This document shows positions 1 to 6,501 of a stretch of DNA of 38,245 nt, in pieces. The notes beneath the pieces were generated by a model, which made no database searches, had not been told where the DNA came from, and was given only the letters and a program-made list of their open reading frames with translations. Every line of letters starts with the position of its first letter. Positions within the stretch are counted from its first letter, which is position 1. Position numbers and translations under genes: made by a program. The stretch comes from Candidatus Pelagibacter sp. (lineage in GTDB: Bacteria > Pseudomonadota > Alphaproteobacteria > Pelagibacterales > Pelagibacteraceae). Where the stretch lies: contig JAOHHF010000007.1 in NCBI GenBank assembly GCA_028099475.1, positions 1 to 38,245 on the forward strand, read 5' to 3'.

Positions 1-245
1 TATTACCAACTATTTTTAATGTAAAATTAATTAATTTTTTCTTTGCAACTTTAATTGGAATTATACCTCAAATATTCTTAGCTGTTTCTATTGGTAGTGG
101 CTTAGAAAAAGTTATTGATCAAAATTCAGATATCCCTGGAATAACAGATATTATTTTTTCAGCAGATATTTATTTACCAATTTTAGCTTTTGTTGGTTTA
201 GTTTTATTATCAGTTTTTTTAAGAAAACTTTTCTATAAAAATTAA
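1..245 (+). CDS. VTT/TVP38-TMEM64 (DedA-like) family membrane protein, C-terminal part
   Basis: An open frame enters from the left window edge and stops with TAA at 243-245, leaving about 80 residues. The visible piece has a hydrophobic stretch containing FFFATLIGIIPQIFLAVSIG, a short polar loop (EKVIDQNSDIPG) and a last membrane helix rich in Leu and Val, ending in a basic tail (RKLFYKN). The Gly-Ile-Ile-Pro segment followed by a Ser-Ile-Gly-Ser-Gly motif and a closing helix is typical of the C-terminus of the TVP38/TMEM64 (VTT domain) inner-membrane proteins, which are thought to act in lipid or small-solute handling. The start and the catalytic-like N-terminal half lie outside the window, so the subfamily is uncertain. 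Its stop is only three bases from the 3' end of the tRNA on the opposite strand. Confidence 0.6.
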   Translation, partial: LPTIFNVKLINFFFATLIGIIPQIFLAVSIGSGLEKVIDQNSDIPGITDIIFSADIYLPILAFVGLVLLSVFLRKLFYKN

Positions 246-248
246 TTA

Positions 249-322
249 TGGTGCTCCCACCCTGTACTGACCAGGGAATTAGTCATTACCAATGACTTGA
301 TATACCATTTATCTATAGGAGC
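249..322 (-). tRNA. tRNA-Thr (anticodon GGT)
   Basis: Read on the minus strand, this 74-base stretch folds into a complete cloverleaf: acceptor GCTCCTA/TGGGAGC, T8-A9, D-stem GATA/TATC with loop AAATGGTA-type spacing (A14, A15, G18, G19, A21), anticodon stem AGTCA/TGACT with loop TTGGTAA, a 4-base variable loop AATT, T-stem CCCTG/CAGGG, discriminator A and an encoded CCA (249-251). The GGT anticodon together with G1-C72, C2-G71 and A73 fits threonine identity. The T-loop is GTCAGTA: U55 and C56 are kept but positions 54 and 58, normally U and A, are both G. All stems pair and CCA is encoded, so I read it as a working gene with an odd T-loop rather than a relic. It converges on the VTT-type gene. 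Confidence 0.85.
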
Positions 323-337
323 TTATGATCAAAATAA

Positions 338-367
338 TATTTAGTAATAATAAAGCATTTTTTTCAA
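338..367 (-). promoter_or_regulatory. Possible promoter of tRNA-Thr
   Basis: On the minus strand TTGAAA (362-367) is followed after 18 bases by TAAATA (338-343), about nine bases before the expected transcription start and 16 before the first tRNA base. This fits a sigma-70 promoter. In DNA this AT-rich such matches arise by chance, so only its position supports it. Confidence 0.3.
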
Positions 368-422
368 AATATTGCCTTAATTTTTTGATGAATATGCTTT
401 ATACCTACGTGAGGAAAATTTT

Positions 423-623
423 ATGGGAATTCATTACGATTATAAATCTACTAAAGGAAATAAGCTTATGGAGAAGCAAGCTAAAAGAGAAAAGAAGCTT
501 GCTGAGAAAAAAGCTAAACGCTTAGCAAAAGAAGGCCCCAAAGAAGAGGAAGTTAAGCCTAAAACTTTAGATGCGTCAAAGCCTATAACTTTAGACTTTC
601 TTACCAATCCAGATAAAGAATGA
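423..623 (+). CDS. Small lysine-rich protein of unknown function, 66 aa
   Basis: I do not recognise a family. The protein begins MGIHYDYKSTKG, has a middle third dominated by Lys, Glu and Ala (probably a charged helix or coiled coil), and ends in a tail rich in Pro, Thr and Leu. GAGGA at 411-415, seven bases before the ATG, supports this start. A second start at 468 (MEKQAKREKK), also preceded by a Shine-Dalgarno-like AAGGA, would give a 51-residue protein. It is the first gene of the plus-strand operon leading to dcd and murA, and its stop overlaps the next small ORF by an ATGA junction. The basic composition suggests a nucleic-acid or ribosome contact, but that is a guess. Confidence 0.6.
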   Translation: MGIHYDYKSTKGNKLMEKQAKREKKLAEKKAKRLAKEGPKEEEVKPKTLDASKPITLDFLTNPDKE

Positions 624-721
624 ATTCTAAGGAAAAAAATGAGCGTTTAAGCTTAGCGTTAAGAAAAAATTTAAAAAAACGAAAACTTTTTCAAAAAAAA
701 ACAAAGAAGAAAAATAAATAA
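620..721 (+). CDS. Very small basic protein, 33 aa, translationally coupled on both sides
   Basis: A 33-codon frame starts at the ATG of an ATGA overlap with the upstream gene and stops with TAA at 719-721, whose last base is the A of the dcd ATG (TAATG). The product starts [20 protein letters not shown] and ends in a Lys-rich tail; more than a third of the residues are Lys or Arg. The pattern NERL-x-LALR-xNL-xxRK resembles short conserved hypothetical proteins found in other alphaproteobacteria, often near murA, but I cannot verify this. The exact fit between two coding neighbours, with an overlap at each end, is the best evidence that it is translated. It may couple translation of the 66-residue protein to dcd. 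Confidence 0.55.
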   Translation: MNSKEKNERLSLALRKNLKKRKLFQKKTKKKNK

Positions 722-1275
722 TGTCAGTTCTTTCAGATAAGTGGATTAGAAAAATGTCCAAAGAAGAAGGTATGATTTCACCTTTTGAGGAAAAACAAGT
801 CAGAGGAGATAGCATTTCTTATGGACTGTCATCATTTGGTTATGATGCAAGAGTTTCGGATGAGTTTAAGATTTTTACTAATGTAAATTCAGAAATTGTA
901 GATCCAAAAAATTTTAAACCAACAAACTTTGTTACAAAAAATGTATCAGAATGTATTATTCCACCAAATTCATTTGTTTTAGCAAGGACAGTTGAAAAGT
1001 TTAAAATTCCAGATGATGTATTAGTTATTTGTCTTGGTAAATCTACTTATGCAAGATGTGGAATTATAGTTAATGTAACGCCTTTAGAGCCAGGATGGGA
1101 AGGTTATGTAACACTCGAATTTTCCAACACAACACCGTTGCCTGCAAAAATTTATGCAAATGAAGGTGTTGCTCAATTTATCTTTTTGAAAGGTAATGAA
1201 AAACCAGAAGTGACATATGCTGATCGTAATGGAAAATATATGGGTCAAACTGGAGTAACTTTACCTAAAGTATAG
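721..1275 (+). CDS. dcd: dCTP deaminase
   Basis: This protein of 184 residues deaminates dCTP to dUTP, the main bacterial route to dUMP for thymidylate synthesis. The length matches the family. Recognisable parts are [14 protein letters not shown] near residue 40, the central [23 protein letters not shown] block containing the substrate-binding Ser-Arg and the region of the catalytic Glu, then [19 protein letters not shown], and the C-terminal [12 protein letters not shown] lid. The ATG overlaps the stop of the preceding 33-residue ORF by one base. murA follows after two bases, so the two are surely cotranscribed. Trimeric dUTPase-fold enzyme of the cytoplasm; I see nothing unusual in it. Confidence 0.95.
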   Translation: MSVLSDKWIRKMSKEEGMISPFEEKQVRGDSISYGLSSFGYDARVSDEFKIFTNVNSEIVDPKNFKPTNFVTKNVSECIIPPNSFVLARTVEKFKIPDDVLVICLGKSTYARCGIIVNVTPLEPGWEGYVTLEFSNTTPLPAKIYANEGVAQFIFLKGNEKPEVTYADRNGKYMGQTGVTLPKV

Positions 1276-1277
1276 TT

Positions 1278-2531
1278 ATGCAAAAACTTGAAGTCTTCGG
1301 AGCCAATAAGCTCAAAGGACAAATAAAAATATCAGGTTCAAAAAACGCATCTCTTCCAATTTTAGCAGCAACTTTATTATCAAAAAAAAAAATTTACCTA
1401 AAAAATTTACCTAGAGTTAAAGATATTGAGACGATGGTTAGTTTATTGCAATCGTTAGGATCTAAAATCAATTTTAATAAAAATAATTTAGTTATTGATA
1501 ATGTAAAACAAAATAAAAGTTTTGCATCTTATAGTTTAGTCAAAACTATGAGAGCAGGAATTTTAGTTCTTGGACCTTTACTTGCAAAATTTGGTAAAGC
1601 AAAAGTGTCTCTACCAGGAGGCTGTGCAATTGGCACAAGACCTGTTGATATACATTTAAGTGCTTTATCGAAGTTAGGAGTTAAATATAAAATTAATCAA
1701 GGATACGTTCATGCTACTGCACCTAATGGATTAATTGGAAGTAAAATTAAATTTTCAAAAATATCAGTGGGTGCTACCGAAAATTTAATAATTGCAGCAA
1801 GTTTTGCAAAAGGAACTACTATTTTAAAAAATTGTGCAATTGAACCTGAAATAAAAGATTTAGTTAATTTTTTAAAAAGTATGGGATGTAATATTAAGTG
1901 GATTAATAAGCGTTCAGTAAAAATTGAAGGAGTATCAAAAGTAAAAGAAACTACCTATCCGGTAATGTTTGATAGAATTGAGGCTGGAACTTATTTGGTT
2001 GCAGCAGCGGTCACTGAAGGAAATTTAAAGATTAAAAATATAGTTCCTAAAATTATTCAAACTGAAATTAGTACATTAAAAAAAATTGGTGCAAAAATTA
2101 ATGTTAAAAAAAACGAAGTTCATATTTTGGGTAATAAAAAAATTAAAAGTATGAATATTAAAACTGCTCCTTATCCAGGCTTTCCAACTGATTTACAGGC
2201 CCAAATAATGGTATTGTTGTGTAAAGCAAACAAACAATCTGTAATTAAAGAAGATATTTTTGAAAACAGATTTATGCATGTCGCAGAATTAAATCGAATG
2301 GGTGCTAAAATTTCAACAGATGGTAATAAAGCAAAAGTTACTGGCAATATTAATTTTGAAGCAGCTGAATTGATGGCAACAGACTTAAGAGCCTCTGTTT
2401 CATTGATTCTCGCTGCTTTAACTGCAAAAGGAAAATCAGTGATCAATAGAATTTATCATCTTGATCGTGGATACGAAAATATAGAAAAGAAATTAAAAAA
2501 AGTTGGAGCAAAAATTAGAAGAGTTAATTAA
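1278..2531 (+). CDS. murA: UDP-N-acetylglucosamine 1-carboxyvinyltransferase
   Basis: MurA transfers enolpyruvate from PEP to UDP-GlcNAc, the first committed step of peptidoglycan synthesis. The protein is 417 residues, the usual length. The N-terminal KISGSKNASLPILAATLL segment carries the conserved Lys-Asn pair (K22/N23 in E. coli), and PGGCAIGTRPVDIHL near residue 115 holds the PEP-reactive cysteine, so a normal fosfomycin-sensitive active site is predicted. Later blocks DRIEAGTYLVAAA, PYPGFPTDLQAQ and ATDLRASVSLILAAL are all present. The gene sits between dcd and DUF2948 and shares a TAATG junction with the latter, an order common in alphaproteobacteria. Confidence 0.97.
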   Translation: MQKLEVFGANKLKGQIKISGSKNASLPILAATLLSKKKIYLKNLPRVKDIETMVSLLQSLGSKINFNKNNLVIDNVKQNKSFASYSLVKTMRAGILVLGPLLAKFGKAKVSLPGGCAIGTRPVDIHLSALSKLGVKYKINQGYVHATAPNGLIGSKIKFSKISVGATENLIIAASFAKGTTILKNCAIEPEIKDLVNFLKSMGCNIKWINKRSVKIEGVSKVKETTYPVMFDRIEAGTYLVAAAVTEGNLKIKNIVPKIIQTEISTLKKIGAKINVKKNEVHILGNKKIKSMNIKTAPYPGFPTDLQAQIMVLLCKANKQSVIKEDIFENRFMHVAELNRMGAKISTDGNKAKVTGNINFEAAELMATDLRASVSLILAALTAKGKSVINRIYHLDRGYENIEKKLKKVGAKIRRVN

Positions 2532-2929
2532 TGGAAAAGAAATATTTAGCAAAAATTATAGCTTCAGATAATGAAGGTTTACAAATGATTTCAGCATGTA
2601 GCGCTGGCGCAAAAGTAAAAGTTTCAGATATAAAATATTTAGCCTCAAACAAAGTTTTCTTATTATCAATTGAGAGAACCAAGATCGAAACAGCTCAGGA
2701 AGATAAGAAAATCAATAGTATTTGTAGGTTTGATTTTGTTGATAAAGTTAAATCTAAAAATATAGACCAAAACAATGAGGATTTAGTTTTAGAGTTGATA
2801 GCAATAGATTATCTAAAAAATAAAGATGATTATGAAATTAATTTAATTTTTAACAATAATGCCCACATTGCTTTGACTACTGAAACAATTGAAGTAAGAC
2901 TTGAAGATCAAAACGAAATTAAAGACTAA
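2531..2929 (+). CDS. DUF2948 family protein
   Basis: A 132-residue cytoplasmic protein without signal peptide or membrane segment. Its N-terminal half contains the phrase DNEGLQMISACSAGAKVKVSDIKYL, then a beta-rich segment ending with ICRFDFVDKVKSKN, and the C-terminus has the acidic strand TTETIEVRLEDQNE. This architecture and the position between murA and hisD match the alphaproteobacterial DUF2948 family, whose function is unknown. It overlaps both neighbours by TAATG junctions (2529-2533 and 2927-2931), so its translation is coupled to murA and hisD. Identification rests on pattern and synteny, not on a search. Confidence 0.75.
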   Translation: MEKKYLAKIIASDNEGLQMISACSAGAKVKVSDIKYLASNKVFLLSIERTKIETAQEDKKINSICRFDFVDKVKSKNIDQNNEDLVLELIAIDYLKNKDDYEINLIFNNNAHIALTTETIEVRLEDQNEIKD

Positions 2930-4212
2930 TGAAAATATTAAATAGTAATAATAAAAATTTTGATAAAAATTTAGATAGTTTGCTTCTTCAAAGAAAGAAA
3001 AAAGTACAATCTAACTCAGTTTCAGTTTCAAGTATCATTAAAGATGTCAGAAAAAATGGAGATAAAGCTTTAGTAAAATATGAAAAGAGATTTAATCAAA
3101 ATACTATAATTGTTCCTTCACAAAAACAGATTACTAATTCAATAAAATCACTAGATAAAAAAGTAAAGCAAGCAATCGATATTGCATACAATAGAATTTA
3201 CAAATTTCATTCACTGCAAAAATTTAAAAACATTTCTTACATTGATAAATACAAAAATAAACTTGAGTACAAATATGTACCTTTAGAATCAGTTGCAATT
3301 TATGTACCAGGTTCAACCGCTTCATATCCATCAAGTGTATTAATGAATGCTATTCCAGCAATTGTTGCAGGTGTTAAAAGGATTGTAATGATTAATCCTG
3401 GGTTTAAAGGAAAACAAAATCCAGCAGTGTTATATGCGGCGCGCAAATGTAAAATTAAAGAAATTTATTCAATCGGTGGGCCTTCAGCGATTGCAGCTGT
3501 TGCTTATGGAACCAAGAAAATAAATAAAGTTAATAAAATAGTAGGCCCTGGTAATGCATATGTGGCTGCTGCCAAGAAAGAAGTTTTTGGTGATGTTGGA
3601 ATTGAGGGAATGACTGCAGGCCCTTCAGAAGTCACTATTGTTTGTGATAAATTTTCAAATCCAGAATGGGTTGTAAGTGATTTAATAGGACAAGCAGAGC
3701 ATGATAATCTTGCTCAATGTATTTTAATTTCAAAAGATAAATCTTTAATAGATAAAGTTCAAAATGAAATTGTTAAACAATTAAAAGAAATTCCACGATC
3801 ATCTATTGCAAGAAAAAGCTTATCAAATAATGGAATTTTAATGCATATTAGCTCTGATAAGAAAATAATTGATGTTGTAAATAAAATTGCACCTGAACAT
3901 TTAGAATTAAATGTTAAAAATTATAATTCATTTGTGCCAAAAATTAAAAGTTCAGGATCTGTTTGTTTAGGAAAATATGCTGTTATGGCAATGACTGATT
4001 ATAATGTTGGCTCTAACCATATATTACCAACCAATGGTTCAGCTAAATATTCAAGTGGAGTAAGTGTAAATGAATTTTATAAACGGATTTCCTATATAAA
4101 CTTATCTAAAAAGGGTATTGAAAGTCTTGGTCCTTCAGTTATAACACTTGCAAATTACGAAGGATTAGCAGGACACGCTCAATCTGTAAAAAAAAGAATT
4201 AGGAGAAAATAA
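2929..4212 (+). CDS. hisD: Histidinol dehydrogenase
   Basis: HisD oxidises L-histidinol to histidine in two NAD-dependent steps, the end of histidine synthesis. The protein is 427 residues. The conserved blocks are [20 protein letters not shown], the [14 protein letters not shown] and [19 protein letters not shown] segments, [23 protein letters not shown] with the zinc-binding Gln/His, and the catalytic Glu-His region [13 protein letters not shown], then [22 protein letters not shown] with another zinc-site His. The gene is separated from the hisS-hisZ-hisG cluster by infA, tRNA-Phe and csp, as in other alphaproteobacteria. It starts in a TAATG overlap with DUF2948. Confidence 0.97.
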   Translation: MKILNSNNKNFDKNLDSLLLQRKKKVQSNSVSVSSIIKDVRKNGDKALVKYEKRFNQNTIIVPSQKQITNSIKSLDKKVKQAIDIAYNRIYKFHSLQKFKNISYIDKYKNKLEYKYVPLESVAIYVPGSTASYPSSVLMNAIPAIVAGVKRIVMINPGFKGKQNPAVLYAARKCKIKEIYSIGGPSAIAAVAYGTKKINKVNKIVGPGNAYVAAAKKEVFGDVGIEGMTAGPSEVTIVCDKFSNPEWVVSDLIGQAEHDNLAQCILISKDKSLIDKVQNEIVKQLKEIPRSSIARKSLSNNGILMHISSDKKIIDVVNKIAPEHLELNVKNYNSFVPKIKSSGSVCLGKYAVMAMTDYNVGSNHILPTNGSAKYSSGVSVNEFYKRISYINLSKKGIESLGPSVITLANYEGLAGHAQSVKKRIRRK

Positions 4213-4214
4213 AA

Positions 4215-4430
4215 TTGTCTAAACAAGATTTGCTTGAATTTAAAGGAAAGGTCATGGATCTACTTCCTAATGCAATGTTTAGAGTTAAGTTAGAGAATGG
4301 GCATACTGTTACTGCTCATACTGCTGGTAAGTTAAGAAAAAATAGAATTAGAGTATTGCAAGGCGATAATGTGACAGTTGAGATGACACCTTACGACCTT
4401 ACAAAAGGTAGAATAATCTTTAGGGGTTAA
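4215..4430 (+). CDS. infA: Translation initiation factor IF-1
   Basis: IF-1 binds the A site of the 30S subunit during initiation. The 71-residue protein is a single OB-fold of S1 type: [58 protein letters not shown]. The start is a TTG at 4215; no ATG is available upstream in frame before the hisD stop, and AGGAG at 4201-4205 lies at suitable distance. Its first residues (MSKQDLLEF) align with the normal MAKEDxIE start, which supports TTG. It is the last protein gene of the dcd-murA-hisD operon, with two bases between hisD and its start and six bases to tRNA-Phe. Confidence 0.95.
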   Translation: MSKQDLLEFKGKVMDLLPNAMFRVKLENGHTVTAHTAGKLRKNRIRVLQGDNVTVEMTPYDLTKGRIIFRG

Positions 4431-4435
4431 TTTTT

Positions 4436-4510
4436 GCCTCGGTAGCTCAGGAGTAGAGCAGAGCCCTGAAAAGGCTTGTGTCGGAGGTGCGAATCCTTCC
4501 CGAGGCACCA
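4436..4510 (+). tRNA. tRNA-Phe (anticodon GAA)
   Basis: Acceptor GCCTCGG/CCGAGGC, T8-A9, D-stem GCTC/GAGC, anticodon stem GAGCC/GGCTT with loop CTGAAAA, variable loop GTGTC, T-stem GGAGG/CCTTC, discriminator A and encoded CCA. GAA decodes Phe. The D-loop is AGGAGTA, which places A rather than G at position 18, and the T-loop is TGCGAAT, with G instead of U at position 55; G19 and C56 are kept. The usual G18-pseudouridine-55 contact is thus replaced on both sides. The gene starts six bases after infA stop and probably belongs to the same transcript. Confidence 0.95.
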
Positions 4511-4592
4511 CCATCCACTTTTCATCTTGAAATAATTAAAAAATCAAATTAGCTTTATGGAATAATAAACAACATAAGGACTGAGAAATAAG

Positions 4593-4805
4593 ATGAGTAC
4601 ACTAACTGGTAAAATTAAATGGTATAATGGTAAAAAAGGCTATGGTTTCATTGAAAGAGATGACAAAGAAAAAGATGCCTTTGTGCATGCATCAGCAGTA
4701 AAAGCAGCTGACATGAGATATCTAAACGAAGGGGATAAACTCGAGTTTACATTAGAAGATGGCCCAAAAGGCCCTTCTGCAGTTAATCTAAAAAAAATAG
4801 ATTAA
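4593..4805 (+). CDS. Cold-shock domain protein (CspA family)
   Basis: A 70-residue single cold-shock domain that binds single-stranded RNA or DNA and acts as an RNA chaperone. RNP1 is present as KGYGFIERD (about residues 16-24) and RNP2 as AFVHASAV (about 31-38); the sequence starts with TGKIKWYNGKKGYGFI. AAGGA at 4576-4580 lies upstream of the ATG at 4593. The gene stands alone between tRNA-Phe and a clear intrinsic terminator. Whether it is cold-induced cannot be told from the sequence; in SAR11-like genomes such proteins are often abundant constitutively. Confidence 0.95.
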   Translation: MSTLTGKIKWYNGKKGYGFIERDDKEKDAFVHASAVKAADMRYLNEGDKLEFTLEDGPKGPSAVNLKKID

Positions 4806-4818
4806 TTTTAAATATTTC

Positions 4819-4863
4819 AAAGGGCGTTAAATCTATAAATAGATTAACGTCCTTTTTATTTTT
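4819..4863 (+). terminator. Intrinsic terminator of the cold-shock gene
   Basis: AAAGGGCGTTAAATCTA pairs with TAGATTAACGTCCTTT around a short loop, with one bulged A and one G-U pair, followed by a T-rich tract (4852-4863). It lies 13 bases after the stop codon and is the strongest hairpin terminator in the window. Confidence 0.85.
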
Positions 4864-4882
4864 ACTTGAATAATGACAATTA

Positions 4883-4911
4883 TTGTCTAAAAGACTGCTC
4901 ATGATTATAAA
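4883..4911 (+). promoter_or_regulatory. Predicted sigma-70 promoter of a candidate small RNA
   Basis: TTGTCT (4883-4888), a 17-base spacer and TATAAA (4906-4911) form a good sigma-70 match downstream of the csp terminator, predicting a start near 4918. The -35 overlaps the short palindrome GACAATTATTGTC (4875-4887), which could be an operator. Confidence 0.45.
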
Positions 4912-4917
4912 TATTAC

Positions 4918-4980
4918 ATACAGAGAGACTTCAAGAAGCACTCATAGAATCTGTTTCCATAGCCTGTAGGCTATTTATTT
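4918..4980 (+). ncRNA. Candidate small RNA of about 60 bases
   Basis: Between the csp terminator and tRNA-Phe's downstream neighbour tRNA-His there is a unit with its own promoter-like sequence (4883-4911) and, about 40 bases later, the perfect hairpin ATAGCC-TGTA-GGCTAT (4959-4974) followed by TTATTT. No ORF of useful size is present. The body contains a short inverted repeat CTTC/GAAG. Promoter plus hairpin terminator with nothing coding between them is the usual form of a stand-alone sRNA, but the hairpin could equally protect or separate the tRNA-His transcript. I do not recognise a known family. Confidence 0.4.
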
Positions 4981-5011
4981 ATAATATAATTTTTAATCCA
5001 CACAAAAATAA

Positions 5012-5017
5012 TATAAA
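5012..5017 (+). promoter_or_regulatory. Possible -10 element for tRNA-His / hisS
   Basis: TATAAA at 5012-5017 ends ten bases before the first base of tRNA-His, a fitting distance for a start near 5024. No convincing -35 is seen (TTTTTA at 4990-4995 is the nearest). Evidence is positional only. Confidence 0.3.
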
Positions 5018-5027
5018 AACAAGGAAT

Positions 5028-5102
5028 GCCTGGGTGGTGTAACGGTTAGCACGAAAGTTTGTGGAACTTTAAGTTTGAGTTCGATTCTCAGCCCGGGTAC
5101 CA
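5028..5102 (+). tRNA. tRNA-His (anticodon GTG), no encoded G-1, discriminator A73
   Basis: Acceptor GCCTGGG/CCCGGGT, D-stem GTGT/AGCAC-type pairing with G18-G19, anticodon stem AAAGT/ACTTT with loop TTGTGGA, normal T-loop TTCGATT, discriminator A (5099) and encoded CCA (5100-5102). The base before G1 is T, so the universal tRNA-His identity base G-1 is not encoded, and position 73 is A rather than the usual bacterial C. Both traits are known for a group of alphaproteobacteria that use a divergent histidyl-tRNA synthetase. Here the cognate synthetase gene starts only four bases after the CCA. Confidence 0.93.
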
Positions 5103-5106
5103 AAAA

Positions 5107-6501
5107 ATGAATAAAGAAAATAAATTAGTACCTGGATTACCTTCAGGTTTTGAAGATCGTTGGGATAAAAAACTTCTTCTCAAAAAAAAGCTATTAAAAG
5201 CTATTGAGAATAATTTTATTAAGTTTGGAGCAGAGGCTCTTGAAACCCCTTCGTTTGAAATTAGTGAAAACATAGGATCTTTTCTAGCAGAAGATGATAG
5301 TAATCCTATGTCTGATGTATTCTCATTTGAGGATGGTGAAAAAAGTATTACGCTTAGGTACGATCTATCAAGCCCTCTAGCAAGATTTGTTGCTCAAAAC
5401 AATCAAGAGCTACCTTCAATATTTAAAAGATATGCTATTCAAAATGTATTTCGTAACGAAAAAGCTGGAAATGGACGTTACAGAGAATTTATGCAAGCAG
5501 ACTTTGATATCGTTGGAAATGTTAATCCTGCCCAAGCAAATGCTGAACTTTGTAACTTAATTTCAAGTACATTATCAGATTGTGGATTAAACAGAGATCA
5601 ATTCACTATCAATGTAAGTAATAGAAAAATTGTTCAAGGATTAATTAATGAATTAAAAATTTCTGAAGAAAAACAAATTAAGGTTATTCGAGCAATTGAT
5701 AAATTAGATAAGCCTGGATTTGGTTTAAAAGGAGTTGAAGACCTCCTTAAAAAAGAAAGAAAAGATCAGAGTGGGGCTATTACTAAAGGAGCCGATCTCT
5801 CGGATGATCAAGCTGCACAAATATTAAATCTTTTAAAAATAAAAGATTTAAAAGAATTAAAAGAAACTTTAAAAAATCCATTATCTCAAGAAGGGATAAT
5901 TGAACTTGAGAATGTATTTGAAGTATTAAGATATGGATCAAATTTAAATCAAGTTAAGACTAATTTTACAATCGTTAGAGGTCTTGCTTATTACTCAGAC
6001 TTTATTGTAGAGACTAATTTAAATTTTAAAGTTACTAATAACAAAGGAAAAGAAGTAGATATTGGAAGCATATGTTCAGGGGGCGCTTATGCAAAACTCA
6101 TCTCAAGATTTAGAGGCGTTGATATTCCAGGAACAGGAATAAGTTTTGGAGTAGATAGATTATTGTTTGCTTTAATGCAATTAAATCAAATTAAAGTTGA
6201 AGATCAAAAACCAGTTTTAGTTTGTGTCATGGATCAAAAATATCTAAAAAATTATTATGAATTAGTGGATCTTTTAAGAGATAATAATATTAACGCTGAA
6301 GTTTTTTTAGATAGTAAAAAAAACCTAGGCAAACAATTAACTTTTGCAAATAAACGTGAATTACCAGTTGCAGTTATTTGTGGGGAAAATGAATTTAATG
6401 ATAACACAGTGACTATCAAAAACCTTAAAGGTGTTAAGGGTGAAAACAATCAAACTATACCAAAAGCTGATTTAATTAATGAAATCAAAAAACTTATCTG
6501 A
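5107..6501 (+). CDS. hisS: Histidyl-tRNA synthetase (divergent alphaproteobacterial type)
   Basis: Class II synthetase charging tRNA-His, 464 residues from the ATG at 5107. An in-frame ATG at 5059 lies inside the tRNA-His gene and is rejected. Motif 2 is seen as VFRNEKAGNGRYREFMQADFD (within about residues 114-134, described in part), the histidine-specific loops as VRGLAYYSDF and SGGAYAKLISRF where standard bacterial enzymes have RGLDYY and GGRYDGL, and motif 3 as GISFGVDRLLFAL. A C-terminal anticodon-binding domain follows (VLVCVMDQKYL onward). The deviations fit the divergent enzyme that recognises tRNA-His without G-1 and with A73, as encoded immediately upstream. There is no Shine-Dalgarno sequence, and the end overlaps hisZ by 23 bases. 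Confidence 0.93.
   Translation: MNKENKLVPGLPSGFEDRWDKKLLLKKKLLKAIENNFIKFGAEALETPSFEISENIGSFLAEDDSNPMSDVFSFEDGEKSITLRYDLSSPLARFVAQNNQELPSIFKRYAIQNVFRNEKAGNGRYREFMQADFDIVGNVNPAQANAELCNLISSTLSDCGLNRDQFTINVSNRKIVQGLINELKISEEKQIKVIRAIDKLDKPGFGLKGVEDLLKKERKDQSGAITKGADLSDDQAAQILNLLKIKDLKELKETLKNPLSQEGIIELENVFEVLRYGSNLNQVKTNFTIVRGLAYYSDFIVETNLNFKVTNNKGKEVDIGSICSGGAYAKLISRFRGVDIPGTGISFGVDRLLFALMQLNQIKVEDQKPVLVCVMDQKYLKNYYELVDLLRDNNINAEVFLDSKKNLGKQLTFANKRELPVAVICGENEFNDNTVTIKNLKGVKGENNQTIPKADLINEIKKLI

Noticed and set aside
249..322. At first sight a plus-strand three-hairpin leader that hides a Shine-Dalgarno sequence, like a riboswitch
   Set aside because: The reverse complement is a full tRNA cloverleaf with anticodon GGT and CCA, which explains all three hairpins and the closing stem.
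325..525. 66-codon plus-strand ORF with AGGAG five bases before its ATG
   Set aside because: The AGGAG is the acceptor stem of the minus-strand tRNA-Thr; the ORF runs through the tRNA upstream region and overlaps the lysine-rich gene in another frame, and its product has no family look.
4332..4514. Minus-strand ORF across infA and tRNA-Phe
   Set aside because: Shadow frame through a tRNA gene; no family resemblance.
4436..5102. tRNA genes as possible attachment sites of an integrated element
   Set aside because: No integrase, direct repeat of the tRNA 3' end or composition change was seen nearby.
5059..5106. Longer hisS start at the ATG at 5059
   Set aside because: This stretch is the anticodon and T-arm of tRNA-His; the family N-terminus begins at 5107.
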